From assembly GCA_023853785.1 (NCBI GenBank), contig JAJIRX010000779.1, positions 186,001-250,000 of the forward strand: a stretch of DNA of 64,000 nt. Reading direction: 5' to 3'. A model generated the notes under the pieces. It had not been told where the DNA came from and ran no database searches. It saw nothing but the letters and a program-made list of their open reading frames with translations. The translations under genes were made by a program, and so were the position numbers. Of the stretch, positions 1 through 12,157 are shown piece after piece; positions within the stretch are counted from its first letter, which is position 1; every line of letters begins with the position of its first letter. The DNA comes from Psilocybe azurescens (taxonomy: Eukaryota > Basidiomycota > Agaricomycetes > Agaricales > Agrocybaceae).

Positions 1-775
1 TATCTCTCGACGTGGTTATGAAGCATCTTTACTCTAGTCAATTTCGTTGAGGGTAGATGTATGAAAAAATCCACGCACTGTGAATCTGGAGACCACTGGA
101 TACTTAACACGTCGTCGTGGTGTCCTGTGTATGTCCTATGAAGAGTAAAGGGTGCAAACTCGCGCAAGAGATGATTCGGCGTCTTCCACACTTGAATGTG
201 AGCTCCATGGGTTATAGCAATATATCTTTGAAATTCAGTGAGTAAAAAGCTGAATTGACATGTATTTTAGTACGCACTGCCCGTCGGGCGAGAACTGGAT
301 GTCCTTGACCGCTTTGTGGAAGTTAAAATGGTGAAGAACAATGCCTCTCCGGGCGTTCACTAGAAGAGCACGGCCGTCTGAAGATGGATGCGTGAGCGAA
401 GTTAGTAAACAAAGTATCACACTAATGCCGACCTTCGTCTACTGAAATGAGAACATTTCCGTCAGGGCTTAGCGCAATGGCAGCGATGTTCTTTCGGTTC
501 TCAAAGGCGAACGTGAACGACTTGTTACTATACGAATAGACCAATGTCAAAATCCATAAGTCGCGAAAAAAAAACACGGTGCAAAACGCACTTTACAAGG
601 TCGAAGACCGAAACTCTATTCCCAACTGGACTGTAGAGCGAATTGCCATCACGAGTAAAGAGTATATTCCCCTGTCTATAAACTGTCCCGCAGATGTTGG
701 AAAACTACTGGTAACATCAGAACATAGTCTCGGAATGCAATAATAAAGATGCTTTACCTTGTAGTTGGCCTTCAT
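1..775 (-). CDS. PWP2: PWP2/UTP1 U3 snoRNP WD40 protein, N-terminal part (cut by window edge)
   Basis: Periodic tryptophan protein 2, a WD40 scaffold of the UTP-B module of the small-subunit processome, acts in the nucleolus on early 18S pre-rRNA processing. Splicing gives an N-terminus starting MKANYK, then NICGTVYRQGN, SPVGNRVSVFDL, a block containing NKSFTFAFENRKNIAAIALS, DGRALLVNARRG, VLHHFNFH and FSPDGQC, followed by a second blade with IQVWKTP and LSIQWSPDSQC. These match the start of fungal and human PWP2 in order. Exon 1 is only six codons (758-775); its intron is 705-757, and further short introns follow near 570, 400 and 260. The ATG at 775 is chosen because family members start with the same MK-x-x-Y-K/R pattern. 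Most of the protein (about 900 residues in the family) lies beyond the left edge. The MAK5 gene ends only 149 bp upstream on the same strand. Confidence 0.9.
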
Positions 776-924
776 CTTTTTGGACACAGCCACCTGACAA
801 TCACACCGAGAATGTACCCCACCAAGCAAAGGTAAATAAACGCATCTTATCTGATAACTACCTCGTCAGTCTCGAATGCTCGAATGTTATGTCATGCTGG
901 AAATACAGTATCATATAATGCGCA

Positions 925-3838
925 TTAGATCAGTATAACGCTATTTTCATGCTGCGATACCGCTCCATTCCTCTTCCATCTCCTCTTTTTCACCGAGGCC
1001 AGGGGTTTATCAACTTTCGCTGGTTTCTTTTTCTTAGTCATTGTCATCTCACTTCCAGCCTCAGCCTTTTTCAGTCCCACCATGGTGTCATTCACTAGAA
1101 GAATATTTGAGCATGATGCTAAACCAAAAGGGAGGCAATGGCAGACTTACAGCCCCCGCAAGAAGATCGTCCACGATAGGTCGACTCCCTGATGTGATAT
1201 ATCTCGTTGATACACCTCTGGCGATCAAAGGCTGCGAGAGGAGGTGCTTGAGTTCGACTTTCATACCAGCCATTTTTTGATCCTTTGCTTTTCGTTTCCT
1301 CGTTGAAAGCTTATCTTCATCATCCGACTCACTACAGGTGATCGAACAAATACGCGTTAGTCCGGGCTAAAAGTAGGGATACTTGGTACTTCGCACCTAA
1401 GAAAATCTGAGTCCAAATCGACACCCAGAACTTCCGCTGTTTCTCGCATCCAATTCCGATCATGATTTGTTTTCTTGATTTTATGCTGGGTGTTTTCAAT
1501 CTTTCGAGCTAGTTGAACGCGAGTCTTGAGTTTATCTAGCATACTCAGGTCAACTGCTATTTCAGAAATTTCGGCCTCATCTAAATTGGAGTCAGATGAT
1601 CGTAGCATATCGAAAAAACAAGATAGTGTACCCACCTCGGCCTAGATTACTCAGAAGAGCTTTGACCACACGCCGCTCATCTGGGGAGACCATAATCATG
1701 CTAAAACCCTTCCGCATAGCACGAGCAGTTCGACCATTCCGGTGGATGTATGTATCGGCAGACCGAGGTATCTGGAAATGAATGACATGATCAACCGCCG
1801 GAATATCAAGTCCGCGTGCTGCAATGTCCGTTGCAAGAAGAACCGAGTTCGGCGTGTTCGTGAATCTGACAATGTCCAAATCAGATGATGTCGGTGAATA
1901 GAACATCATTGCGCCTACCTGTCAAGATTCTTCAAGCGTTGACGTTGTTCCAGTTGAGAATGAAGAGGGTAAGCATTGATTTTGAGGAGTTCAACTAATG
2001 GCATAAGTCTCCGGATGCCGTCTATCGAAGAAAGGAAGACGAGGGATTTTCCGGGATAGCGCAAAAGAAAATAGTACAGATATACATCCTGCGCGGTACC
2101 GAATAAGTACTTCAATTTAAAGGACGATTATTGCCTCGCAACGAAGGATGCTAACCTTATCTCCCGATAAACATTCGATCTTTCCTTCCTGGAGAGTAGA
2201 TACTACGCCGCCCACAGGGCTCAGATCGATAACCTCAGGATTAGGATCACGGAAATCAAGTCGCAGTAAAAGGTCATCTAGTTGGAAAGAAAGTTAAAAT
2301 CTGTGAAGAGATAAACCATTCATATGAACCTAGAGTAGTGGCTGCTGTTTGATCGCGTTTGTAGTGCCTCTTGTTTCCTTTAGGCCGGAACTTTTTCTTC
2401 ACATTGCGTTGGAGGTCTTTTGACAAAGTTGCGGAAAAAACGAAAGTTTGTAGGCTATCTTTGACACCCTTTTAGTGTCTTCATTCTGGTCCTCTTGATC
2501 TCCGACCTTTTCTTCGAAGTTGTCGAGGATCTGCTCATCTCTGTAGAATAATCCGGTGAGGACGACTTCGGGTCAATACAATTAAGGAACTTACTCAGAT
2601 TCTTGTAGCGTCAGACGAAGAATGTTCTCTAGTTCAACGAAATGACCGGCTTCTATCATTCTGTCAGCTTCATCCAAGACCAAGAATCTGAGACTTTTGA
2701 TTTCTCGGGCAAGTTCATCATCCTAAAACGAAATATCTTTGAGTAAATATAATATAAGAGTTCAAGCGAAGTAAACCAACATGCTCGATGATGTCCCATA
2801 AACGTCCAGGAGTAGCAACAAGGACATCTACACCTCTATCGATGACACGTCTCTGTTTTTGTGCCGACATTCCTCCTACAATAGCAGCAATGCTGACATG
2901 TGGAGGCGGTTTTTTGGCTGCGAGAACATTGCTTGAACTACCAGGCTGTGAAGGGTCTTTCTCCTCGGAGGGCTTGTTGGAGAACTCGATGGAAGTTAGG
3001 AGAGCATTTAGATGCGATGAAACTTGCAAGGCCAACTCTCGCGTAGGAGCTAAAATGAGTGCGCGTAGGGGACGTTTGCGGTTGGGTGACGGCCTAGGTT
3101 GTGTCAGAATGCAGTTGAGTATGGGAAGCCCGTATGCTAGAGTCTTTCCTGAACCCTATGACTAGATCAGTCGCAGTTGACGTATCGCGGAGAGTGGGCA
3201 ATACCGTTTGAGCGATTCCTACAACATCCCGATCGGCAAGTGCAAAGGGTAAGGATGCAGATTGAATTGCAGTGGGGGTCAAGAATCCTTTTTGATGTAA
3301 AGCCATCTTAATTTTTTGATGTAAAGGGAACTTTTGCCATTCGGGCAGTAACTTTTCAGCTGTTTGAAGAGCTGATGTCAGAGAAAAGGCTAGCATCCGG
3401 TGCACCAGACTCACAATCGAAAGGAGGTAAGTCTTCAACGAAGATAGGCTCCTCATCCTCATCCGCTACAATGGAGGTGTCGTCTGTAATTGGTTCGTAT
3501 TGCTCCTGGGGATCGTCGTTTTCTGAGGTTACATTGACAACCTAACAAAAGATAAATTTGGAAGAAAGGTGACAGACGAATATGCGACTTGCATTGAATT
3601 TTACAACCCTTCCACTCTCAGTATTCTCATACACAACCTCCACGCCTTCTACCTCCTCCAGTTCGAGAATGCCATCGTCACCGCCTAGCCCAGCTTCAGA
3701 AGGTCTAGAGACTGGCTTCCAAGGTAAATCATCGGCTGAACGGTGCTGGTGTTTCGCTTTCTTCCTGGACAGCGATAATTGATTGGAAACCTTTCTTTTG
3801 TTATTTGAGCTGCACTTGGGTGCCTCAGCTGAAGGCAT
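925..3838 (-). CDS. MAK5: ATP-dependent RNA helicase MAK5 (DDX24 family)
   Basis: Nucleolar DEAD-box helicase needed for 60S ribosomal subunit assembly. The spliced product starts [16 protein letters not shown] with a basic, acidic-patched N-terminal extension. Helicase motifs follow in order: the Q-motif region ([20 protein letters not shown], then GFLTPTAIQ), motif I GSGKT split by an intron, PTREL, GG, TPGR, DEAD ([12 protein letters not shown]), SAT ([10 protein letters not shown]), then domain 2 with [18 protein letters not shown] and HRNGRTARA. The insertion between motifs Ia and Ib and the spacing of the Q-motif fit MAK5/DDX24 rather than other DEAD proteins. The tail is lysine/arginine-rich and ends at TAA 925-927. 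About ten short introns interrupt it; the reading frame looks intact. The start at 3838 is the first ATG in frame with the basic N-terminus. Confidence 0.88.
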
Positions 3839-4302
3839 ATTGACGCGTCGATGAGAGGGCTACGAACAGAAGATCGACAAAGAAAGTCTGTCCCGAAAAA
3901 CGCCAAATGCTCCCGGGGATAAATATGATGGCCGCCCTCGGGTTGTGGACTGTTATAGGTCAGGCTCTTTGACAGCAACCACTCTTGTAATTTTAAAATT
4001 GATTCCCCTGGTCACAAAGGGTCTAGCTTTTACATACAACTATGTAGGTAAGCTCTTCAGTGGGTAGCGTTGTCTATTGAGCTTCTTCACTACCACCACT
4101 GGACAAATCTCTTGTAGGCCAGTTACGCGACCGTGAAGCACCATCTAGCAGTTCAGAAACATCAACTTCATAATCATTGACGCCTTGGTATGTTCACGTC
4201 TTTTAACTCGGCAGATTTTTTACTTAGAAACGTTTCATTGAAAATAGTCCATACGATATGTGCTGTCACTCCCACTTTTAAAGGAGGTTTTTTCCACCAA
4301 AC
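3839..4302. other. Intergenic, divergent promoters of MAK5 and F-box gene
   Basis: No convincing gene seen. It separates the divergently transcribed MAK5 and F-box genes and presumably holds both promoters; no clear TATA box or repeat was recognised. Confidence 0.4.
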
Positions 4303-5718
4303 ATGAAAATCTTGCGGTTCTACTGGAAAAGGAGACTACGAAAACAGGAAGACCTGTGCTCAGCTTTGCCATCCCCAATTTTGCCAATACTTCCTACCGA
4401 AATATGGCACAAAATTATTGCGTTTGTCGTCAGACTTGCCGGCGCTACTTCAATTGAGCTTGACGACCCGTTTGCGACACCGTACATGTACGAAGAATAC
4501 CCAGACATCGATCCTGCTTTATTTGAAGATCGAAAAGCCGTGTCTCTCGTTTGTTCTGGGTGGAATGAAGTAGTGACGGAGATATCTTCGCAGTATCTCG
4601 TCGTTTACTCCGGCAAGCAACTAAAGAATCTTGTCAAAAAGTTTGAATCCGGCAAGAATCCCCAGGGAAGACGCCTTGGAGACTGGACAACGCGGATTGA
4701 CTTCAAGATCCTTGGGCAGTATAAAATCGAACATGTTGTGCGCCTACTACGATGCACTCCAAATCTGGTGATCTACAACAACGGTAACGGAACACCGAGT
4801 ATACCTGAAAAATGTACTCCCAGAGAAGTGATAGACGCGTTGGTAGCGAACTGCAGCCAATTCCTGCAACGGGTCGAATGGAGTGGCGCAGGAGAATCTC
4901 CGCGTTATCGAGACCTCGTCAAACTATGCAACGGTTTACCAAATCTGACAACGTTGAGGCTGCTCGCCATTCATTCATATCCGCTTCGCCATGATGGGAT
5001 CCCACCCAGATTACACCTACCTAAGCTCAATACACTCTCTCTTGGTGTCATCCCTGACCCAATCGGTCGAAGTGCGGAGTTCTTGCTAACGTGGGACCTA
5101 TTTCTCCAGTATATTTCGTCGAGTCCCTTTCAGTTGCCTGCCCTCGAGCGATTTGAATGTGACATCTTTCCGCTTCAGACAATGTCCTTTTTCTCCAAGC
5201 ATGGCCAAAAAATCCGCCTCTTTCGAACAACAGCCTGGTCCGCCGAAAAGCCCCTCCCGGAAGCCCTTTCCCTGTGCCCAAACCTCCAAAGCCTCGTCAT
5301 CTCGCAAGGCAGTGAAACCAGAATATCATTGCCCGTATTCCACTCAGCATTACAAAGAATATGCATCCTGCCATCTGTCGAGGTCGAAATCGGCGTTCCT
5401 CAAAGGGTTTATGACTCGGCGGTAATGACCCCGCTCGACACACTCCTCAAATCATTCGAAAGAATGGTCGCCCCGAATCTTGTAGAAATGCGCATTCGAA
5501 ACACGGGGGCTTATGGCAGCATTATAGAGTACTCAACGTGGCTACACTTCTGGTGGATTCGTTGGAATATTCGGGGAGTACAATTTTGTGACAAGGCTGG
5601 AACTTCTTGGAAATATGTTCATGATCGTGAGTTTCTTGTCATCATTTGCTGGACACTCTACTTACCTGAACTGTCGATTTCAGCTGGAGAAGCTCTTCTT
5701 GATTCTATTCGCGGCTGA
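4303..5718 (+). CDS. F-box-type protein with degenerate leucine-rich tail
   Basis: A probable substrate adaptor of an SCF ubiquitin ligase. The F-box-like helix starts near residue 24 (SPILPILPTEIWHKIIAFVV) and ends with the usual VSLVCSGWNEVV about 50 residues later; the intervening insertion of acidic residues is longer than in a canonical F-box. The rest (about 380 residues) has repeated L-x-L-x-L strands (LPNLTTLRLLAI, LPKLNTLSLGVI, LCPNLQSLVIS) typical of the large Agaricomycete F-box/LRR-like families. The ORF is open for 471 codons. A good intron (5627-5683, 57 nt, GTGAGT...TTTCAG) can be removed without changing frame or stop. The start is the first ATG of the open frame. No substrate can be inferred. 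Confidence 0.72.
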   Translation: MKILRFYWKRRLRKQEDLCSALPSPILPILPTEIWHKIIAFVVRLAGATSIELDDPFATPYMYEEYPDIDPALFEDRKAVSLVCSGWNEVVTEISSQYLVVYSGKQLKNLVKKFESGKNPQGRRLGDWTTRIDFKILGQYKIEHVVRLLRCTPNLVIYNNGNGTPSIPEKCTPREVIDALVANCSQFLQRVEWSGAGESPRYRDLVKLCNGLPNLTTLRLLAIHSYPLRHDGIPPRLHLPKLNTLSLGVIPDPIGRSAEFLLTWDLFLQYISSSPFQLPALERFECDIFPLQTMSFFSKHGQKIRLFRTTAWSAEKPLPEALSLCPNLQSLVISQGSETRISLPVFHSALQRICILPSVEVEIGVPQRVYDSAVMTPLDTLLKSFERMVAPNLVEMRIRNTGAYGSIIEYSTWLHFWWIRWNIRGVQFCDKAGTSWKYVHDREFLVIICWTLYLPELSISAGEALLDSIRG

Positions 5719-6111
5719 GCTTGGGCCATTAGCGTGGCATTGGCTCAGGTCTCTGACCGTCAGAGTTTTGGTCCATGTCTTGAACCACATCTTGCACAAC
5801 GTTCCTTGCATCTATACCTTCATATACCATGCATGCATTGCTATTTATTTGTACGCAGGCCCTATCGCTACCTTGCTTTCTAATCGTATTTTAGACCATT
5901 TTTCAAGGACATATTTTATTTTGGAACATTGTATATAATTGAGAGATAGTATATAGCGAGTAGGTGTTTCTATCTAGATATTGCTCTTTGTACAAATGCA
6001 AACATGACGATGCTCCAAAGCATCAGATAGAACCCTAATCGACGGAGTCCGAAGTCCGAGGTCATACAAACATGCGAGGAAATACAAAAAGAACAATGTT
6101 CATGAGCGATT
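5719..6111. other. Convergent 3' intergenic region
   Basis: AT-rich spacer between the convergent F-box and transporter genes, presumably holding both 3' untranslated regions. A downstream ORF in another frame (5588-5938) looks like a shadow continuing through the F-box 3' end. No other feature seen. Confidence 0.4.
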
Positions 6112-9100
6112 CTACCGAATCAGGAAGCTTTGTACCACTGTCAATGCACAAACCACAGCGCAGACCAGGAAACCGAGATAGTAGCCAGACGGTCCATCTT
6201 GAACACTGACTGCCCAGAGCTAATATAGCGATGAGATGAGAGCTAAGCAGAGGGTTCAAATTATGCTTACCCAACCGCCAATAACTGGGCCAATGCAGCG
6301 TGCGAGACTGACAATACTCTGAGCGATTCCATTCGCGTAGCCGATGGCATTCGGAGGAGTCACTGGCAAAAAAGCCTGGTTCAGCAATTGTTGTCTTATA
6401 TATACTGAGGAAATGAATATACTATAATTGAGTAAAATAGAGATTGCGGTATAGCCGAATGTTGTACCACAGTAACGAACAGCCCTGAATGAAATAGTAG
6501 CTGAGACTTGACGGAAACACGGGAATGCGTAAATTTAGACATACGTGCTCAAAGACAAGGCTGTGGCAAAAAACACGTTGAGAACATCTTCCAAGAAATT
6601 TGGGAATGATACTCACCAAACATTAGGAAAGGATTAGAATCATCAGGGTGTTTATTGGCGAAAGGACGATATAGAACAACGGTAAGATATGCAGGGATAA
6701 ACATAACAGTTCCAATTCGGAACATTGCTAGATGAGAAAAACGGCCTCTAGGAGGTCTAAACAAGAGTTAAGGAAAAAACTAGGAATCATTGGAATGACA
6801 ACATACCCAATATTTCTGGAAAAAGAGTCACGTAGATAAGAATTCAAACTTTGCGGCATATCGACAGTAACACTCACGGATAGAGATAGAACTGATAGGC
6901 AATTTGTGCGAGACACATGAGAGCGACTAAAAACAGATGTTCAATGCAATTCACTGCATAACAATGGGTGTAACCCACTAAGTTGAGCGAAATGGCCTGC
7001 GTTCAGATTCAGGCCTCCGGATTCGTAGTCTCTACAACAAAATCAGCTTAAGTCTGGGCGAATATCCGTCAAACTTACGAAACAAGATACGACATAAAAA
7101 TCTGGTCGTGTGTGGTGGTGTGTAACGCCATAACACCGTATTGTATAATGACAATGATAGGAAGTTGTGATGTCAATGAAGGTGCCATCTCAGCCAGTGA
7201 TTCAACGTCGGCTTGGGAGTGGGTTTGCGACGAAAGTCGCGTCTCGGCGATAGGGGTCAATGGGTCGATAGGTGTAGTATCTATATCCGAAGTTAGGAGG
7301 AGTTGTTGAGCATCAAGAACGGCTGGTGGCTTCTTCACTCCAGGATGAGCAAAAATTGAGGGGACATTAGTGGTGGAAGGGCGTCGTGATGACGAAGGGG
7401 CCATGGGAGAAAATGAAACAGACGGGCGATGAGGCATTGGAGATGAATGTCGCAAAGATGAAGGTGGATGCAAAGAACTTGTCGTACTTGGTCGGTGGGG
7501 CCTCGACAAACGAGCAATAGGTGGTGTTGTTTTGGGTGTGGTCGTGGTAGTTCCAGCGTCTGAATCCAGGGTTTCAGCCCTAGGCATCGGCTCGGCTAGT
7601 TCATCGTTTTCTTCGTCGCCCTCTTCCTCGATGTCGGAGTCGGCTTCAAAGGGGTCTTCATTGTCAACATTCATTGCAGCAGCAACCCAAAGATCTGCGA
7701 TGTTCGTCACTGCATTCTCGTTTGCCAACAGAAGACGCTGTGCGAAATTAAGGTCTGCTCCATCCGTCACAGAGTCTCTGACGCCATCGAAATTATTGCC
7801 CCTTCGACGCCTCATCGAGCTGCTGAAGCTACTGCGCCTCGCATCCAGAGTTGTATTACTTGCTAGCCTGCTGCGATATGCGCCACCATAACCATAAGCC
7901 GATCCATTTGTTTTACTCGTTCTCGAAAAAGTTCGAGTACGTTCGAGGCGCGTGTTTGGAGTTGATGACATGGCCAAAGGCGGCTGATCCAGCGGAGATT
8001 CTGGGCTTTGATGTGCATCAGGAACACGGTTCGCGAAGTAATCTGAAAAACGTCGAGAAAACTTCCTGTGTATTCTGGCAATGCCGCGTGGTCCGTCATC
8101 TTCGAATACAGGGGTTTGCGGTGATATGTCCTCCTCTGGAATGGGAGGGTGATTGGCATTTTTTCAGGAAGCAGGCGAATAGCCCCTTCTCGAGGTCCAC
8201 CATCATGTCCAAGGAACAAGGACAAGAAAGACCCTATCACATATATTATAGATAAACCCAAGAAAATGTAGAGTGAGTACTTACCAAAAAGAGTCACGGA
8301 CGCTGCAAGGCCACAAGGCAGCAAGTACGGATACTTGACGAAAAGCTCCACGTCGCCAAAAATCTCAGGCCACTTGGCGGCAGGCCTTTCAACTGAGTAC
8401 ATGATTAACATTTGAGAAGCTGGCGACAGCGAGGCAAAGAGGTGAAACTTACAAGATCCTCCAATAATAGCACCAGCGACTGCTCCGAAACCCCAACAAA
8501 ATCTAAACGTTTAAAGGCGATTAGCAATGAAGATGCCTTTCTAAGAATTCGACGAACCCTAGAATAGCATAAGCTCGTCCTTCGTTGCTGGGATCAGTGA
8601 CAAAGGACACGCAACCACGCGCAACGCCGACAGCGCCAGCAAATATGCCCTGGAGAAGCCGGATACAGATAGCTTGCTGAAGAGTCGTTGCTGTTCCGAA
8701 GATAAGGCATGTAATTGCTGACCCCAACAATGAAATCATGAGCACTGCTCGACGACCATGTTTCTCGGCGATAGTAGCCTATCGTAATGACGTTAACAAA
8801 GCTTGTTTCTGGACTTCTCGAACAACGTACCCATAGGAGAGAAGTAACAAACTGCGTTAGAAAGAATGTTGAGACTGAGCATTGTTTTAGCAAATGGAGG
8901 AGAGAGAATCTGGAGGGATAGAATACCTAGTATGCCCGTCCAAAAAGCTACTTCTGCCTCGTCTGCAAAGTCACCAAGACCTAATAACGCGCGATTATAG
9001 CCGGTCCGTAAGAAAGATAGCTATTTAGAAACCTGCCTCTAACCATAAACAGCAAGAACGGCGTCGACACATTCGCTGATAGAAACTCCCCGAGCATAGT

Positions 9101-9549
9101 CTGAGAAATGAATTTATAAAATGAAGGATGATAAGAAAGCAACTAATAATACTGACAATTGATAGCACAACCATAGAAAGCTTCGGCAGTGGTGTCATGT
9201 ACACCTCCCCGGACGACTGCATCATGGTGGGTATAGGAGCTCGCTCTGTGCTCGGTATTGAAGGATTCGACTCTCTATTAGCCATTGAGTTTGCAAAGCT
9301 TGGTCGACTGCGCCTGAAACTGCTCAAAGAGATCTTGCCCAATATTCGACGCGCAGTTGAGGGTTCTTCTTCTTGAACTAGGCCTTCATCCTCGTCAGCT
9401 GAGGGCATACCAAACGACCGAACATGTGTATAAGGTCTTGTAGAGGTTGGCGTGCTCATTTTGCGCCGGTCAGACAAGAGGCGCCCGCGGTATATGGGAA
9501 GGGTTTGGACTGAGCGACGATGACCCCTCTCCAAGGGCTCCTCGATCAT
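6112..9549 (-). CDS. Major facilitator superfamily transporter with long central loop
   Basis: Twelve-helix membrane transporter of the MFS, related to fungal proteins usually annotated as Tet-like/DHA1 general transporters (YCR023C-type); substrate unknown. About 150 cytosolic residues rich in Ser/Arg precede helix 1 (near LSMVVLSIVSIISC). The helix 2-3 loop carries the MFS signature in WATIAEKHGRRAVL, and helix 4 has RLLQGIFAGAVGVARG. Between helices 6 and 7 lies a hydrophilic loop of roughly 350 residues rich in Ser, Pro, Thr and Asp/Glu (7150-8250). The second half resumes at LPIIVIIQYGVMALHTTTHD, contains PPRGRFSHLAMFRIG and ANGIAQSIVSLARCIGP, and ends ...VVQSFLIR before TAG 6112-6114. 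Many short introns. The ATG at 9549 is first; a second in-frame ATG at 9459 (MSTPTSTRPYTHVRS) is an equally plausible start. Confidence 0.82.
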
Positions 9550-12157
9550 TATGGAACCTAATTGGACATGTTGTTTTTTCTGTTGATGACCTTAGATGCA
9601 AACAACTCCAACACCGGTATCAGTTTGTCAAGATTGCCTCTGATTAAGTATTTCTTTTCTCGCTAAATCATCTTTTGGACAGAGCGATAAATTTTCAACA
9701 ACAGTTAGGATCCGTTAGCCCCAACTGCTGTCATACGTTACAAATACCTCCTGTTCTTAGAAATGGCCTAAACTGAGTAAGCTTGGCAGTAGCTTGGCAG
9801 TAGGTTTCCTTTGAGCTTGGACAAAGCATGGGCGCTAATTATTAATTATGGAAGCTACGAATAGAAACAGGCCCCGACCCAATTGCTTATAATACCACAA
9901 GAAATGCATGTGGTGTAGTTCTATCCTGTTGGATATGATAGTACGATCTTCAAATTTAAGAATTTAAGATTAATAACTCAATCTCATACCTTCTCATGCC
10001 CGCCATTCTCGCCGCTGCTAGCACATGAATCTTATTGATTCAAGTATGCCGACTGGATCCTAACTACTTCAGGAATACTCCGGTATCAAACACATCGATC
10101 CTCTGTACATCTTGAGAACGGGTGAGTAGGCTTCCAGAATTAATCCAGACCGAAGACACCCTCCGCATCCATCTTTTCTTCTTCCCTACTTCATCTTCTG
10201 TCTGGCGAGCGGCCTATCTTATATAACGTCTTATCGTTTGAGGTAGCCGTCGTTCTAGTCCGCCTCAATACATACGTATAGCCAGGCGGAAGACGTGAAG
10301 TAAGCACGAGACATCAACGACCTCAGACAATCCTTTGATTACAGATTAAAGCTCCCTATCCTCATGGAGGCCGAGGATATCTCCCATCTAAAGCTACACA
10401 GCAGATGCGGGTGATGCCGTCATAAATTTTCTTCGCTATGAAATGATAAACTGTCCAATCATTTCAAGTCTCAGGCTTACTTGAATGCCTATGTGTACGT
10501 CATTCCTGATTTACCGTCATTTACCTTTAATTGTAGTACATCGTCAAGTCTATCTGCTGATAACAATTCAGAAATGCTTTCAACATTAAATGATTCGGCT
10601 TAGAACCCGGGAAAACGACTGGAGGATATTCGTAAGATCCGCCAGGCCTCGATTGGGCCTCGATCCGAAAGGCTCGCGATTTTGTCCAGCAGAGCTTTCA
10701 AAGTTCATTATGTTCTGTACACATTTGGATAGGAAGCCTAACAGACTGACATATTGATCACAAGAACCTATAACTTATGTAGTTGAAATCATGTCCACGT
10801 TATCTTGGAAAGCCTGTAAATATTCAACACATGATTGAACAATTTCAAAGAGACGATCTCAATAGCCTGACTAATGAAAGGAGTTGAACCTAGTGGAATT
10901 TCGGAGTGGATACATATAACAAGGCGAGTGCCTCGTGGGCATCATGAGTATATGAAAAAGACTATGCCACTTATATTTAGCTTACGTTTTGACAGAAATC
11001 GGAGGATACCTTCAAGGATGACCGGCACGGTTAGGACCTGCCAGCTCAGATTTGAGCTCAGGTTCGGTGTATACAACCCTTTTTGTCTTGGTGTCGCGGC
11101 GATACATACTAAAAAGGAGTCAAATAAAGTTGTATAAATGAGGTAGATCCGGAGACCTGCAAGCCGACGGCGATCAATTTACAATTTTACTGAGCACCGC
11201 GCTGAAATTACTTCAATTCTCTATTATGTACCTCTCTCCAGCTTTTCATAGACACGATGCCCTCAGCCCCGTATGTCTGCCATTACTGGCTGTGGTGATG
11301 CCAATTACATTCAGGCCGGCACTGGTGAACAAGCAATGCTCCCCATCACCTGGAAGCCGGTCACAACATTGCAATAAAGGCTGTGATATGGCCGTGATAC
11401 CTATTCCTGACTCTTCCCTGGCCCAGCATTCCGGCGAATGCATATCACGTTGTTAACACATTGTTCAACATAACGTATCATTGTCCGCGAGATCTCTAGG
11501 CAAAAAAGTGATCCTGAAACACGATCTCTTTAGGGGGTTTATTTCCATGGCATAATCATCTATGCAACTTTGGGCCACTATGTATGTCTGGCATGATATT
11601 GCTCTGGTGACTCAACCTCATCAACTACCCGACATATTCGCATGCGCCGTGTGAGAGCACCGTGTCCGCAAGCTCCAAGAAATGCATGTCTACGCGTCTA
11701 TGACAATGATGCGTGCCTGCGCGATCTAAAATACAGATCTAGCCTGACGGCCGTTCCTTTTCCTGTCCTTTCACAGATTTTCCCGCAGGAGCGATCGGGT
11801 CGTGCTACTATAGACTCTAGAGCTGAAACCACGAAAACCGTGACAATCTCGCACAGAAGGGCAGAATAGGTGCTGCTTCTCGGCAACCTAAAATCAATTA
11901 TCCATAATATTTCCCTGAGTGTGGGATGCGAAGCCGCAAACCTTGTATTTATGGAATAATCGGTACAGCCCAATCTGGTTTTCAATTTACCAAATTAGAA
12001 TCCGACCTCGATCACATATAGCCTGCTATAAAATGTGCATTCCACAAACCTATTATCCTCCAGTTCCTACCCCGAATTCCCCAGCTTCACCTCCTCCCCC
12101 TCTCCATTCATTTCCCCTCCTCCTGCGACCACCTGTTGCATACCTCCTCTCTCCAAA
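9550..12157. other. Gene-poor region upstream of the terpene synthase
   Basis: About 2.6 kb in which I see no supported gene, tRNA or complete transposon. Small ORFs (for example 10874-11137) show no recognisable motif. Minor features: a short tandem duplication of AGCTTGGCAGT near 9780-9801 and an AGCTCA-centred imperfect palindrome near 11041-11061. The last 130 bases form the terpene synthase promoter and leader. Confidence 0.35.
12027..12033 (+). promoter_or_regulatory. Candidate TATA box of the terpene synthase gene
   Basis: TATAAAA lies 131 bp upstream of the terpene synthase ATG and is followed by a C/T-rich stretch (12055-12130) typical of fungal transcription start regions. Assigned by sequence and position only. 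Confidence 0.4.

Noticed and set aside
5588..5938. Separate small membrane protein overlapping the F-box 3' end
   Set aside because: It is an out-of-frame continuation across the last intron and 3' untranslated AT-rich DNA.
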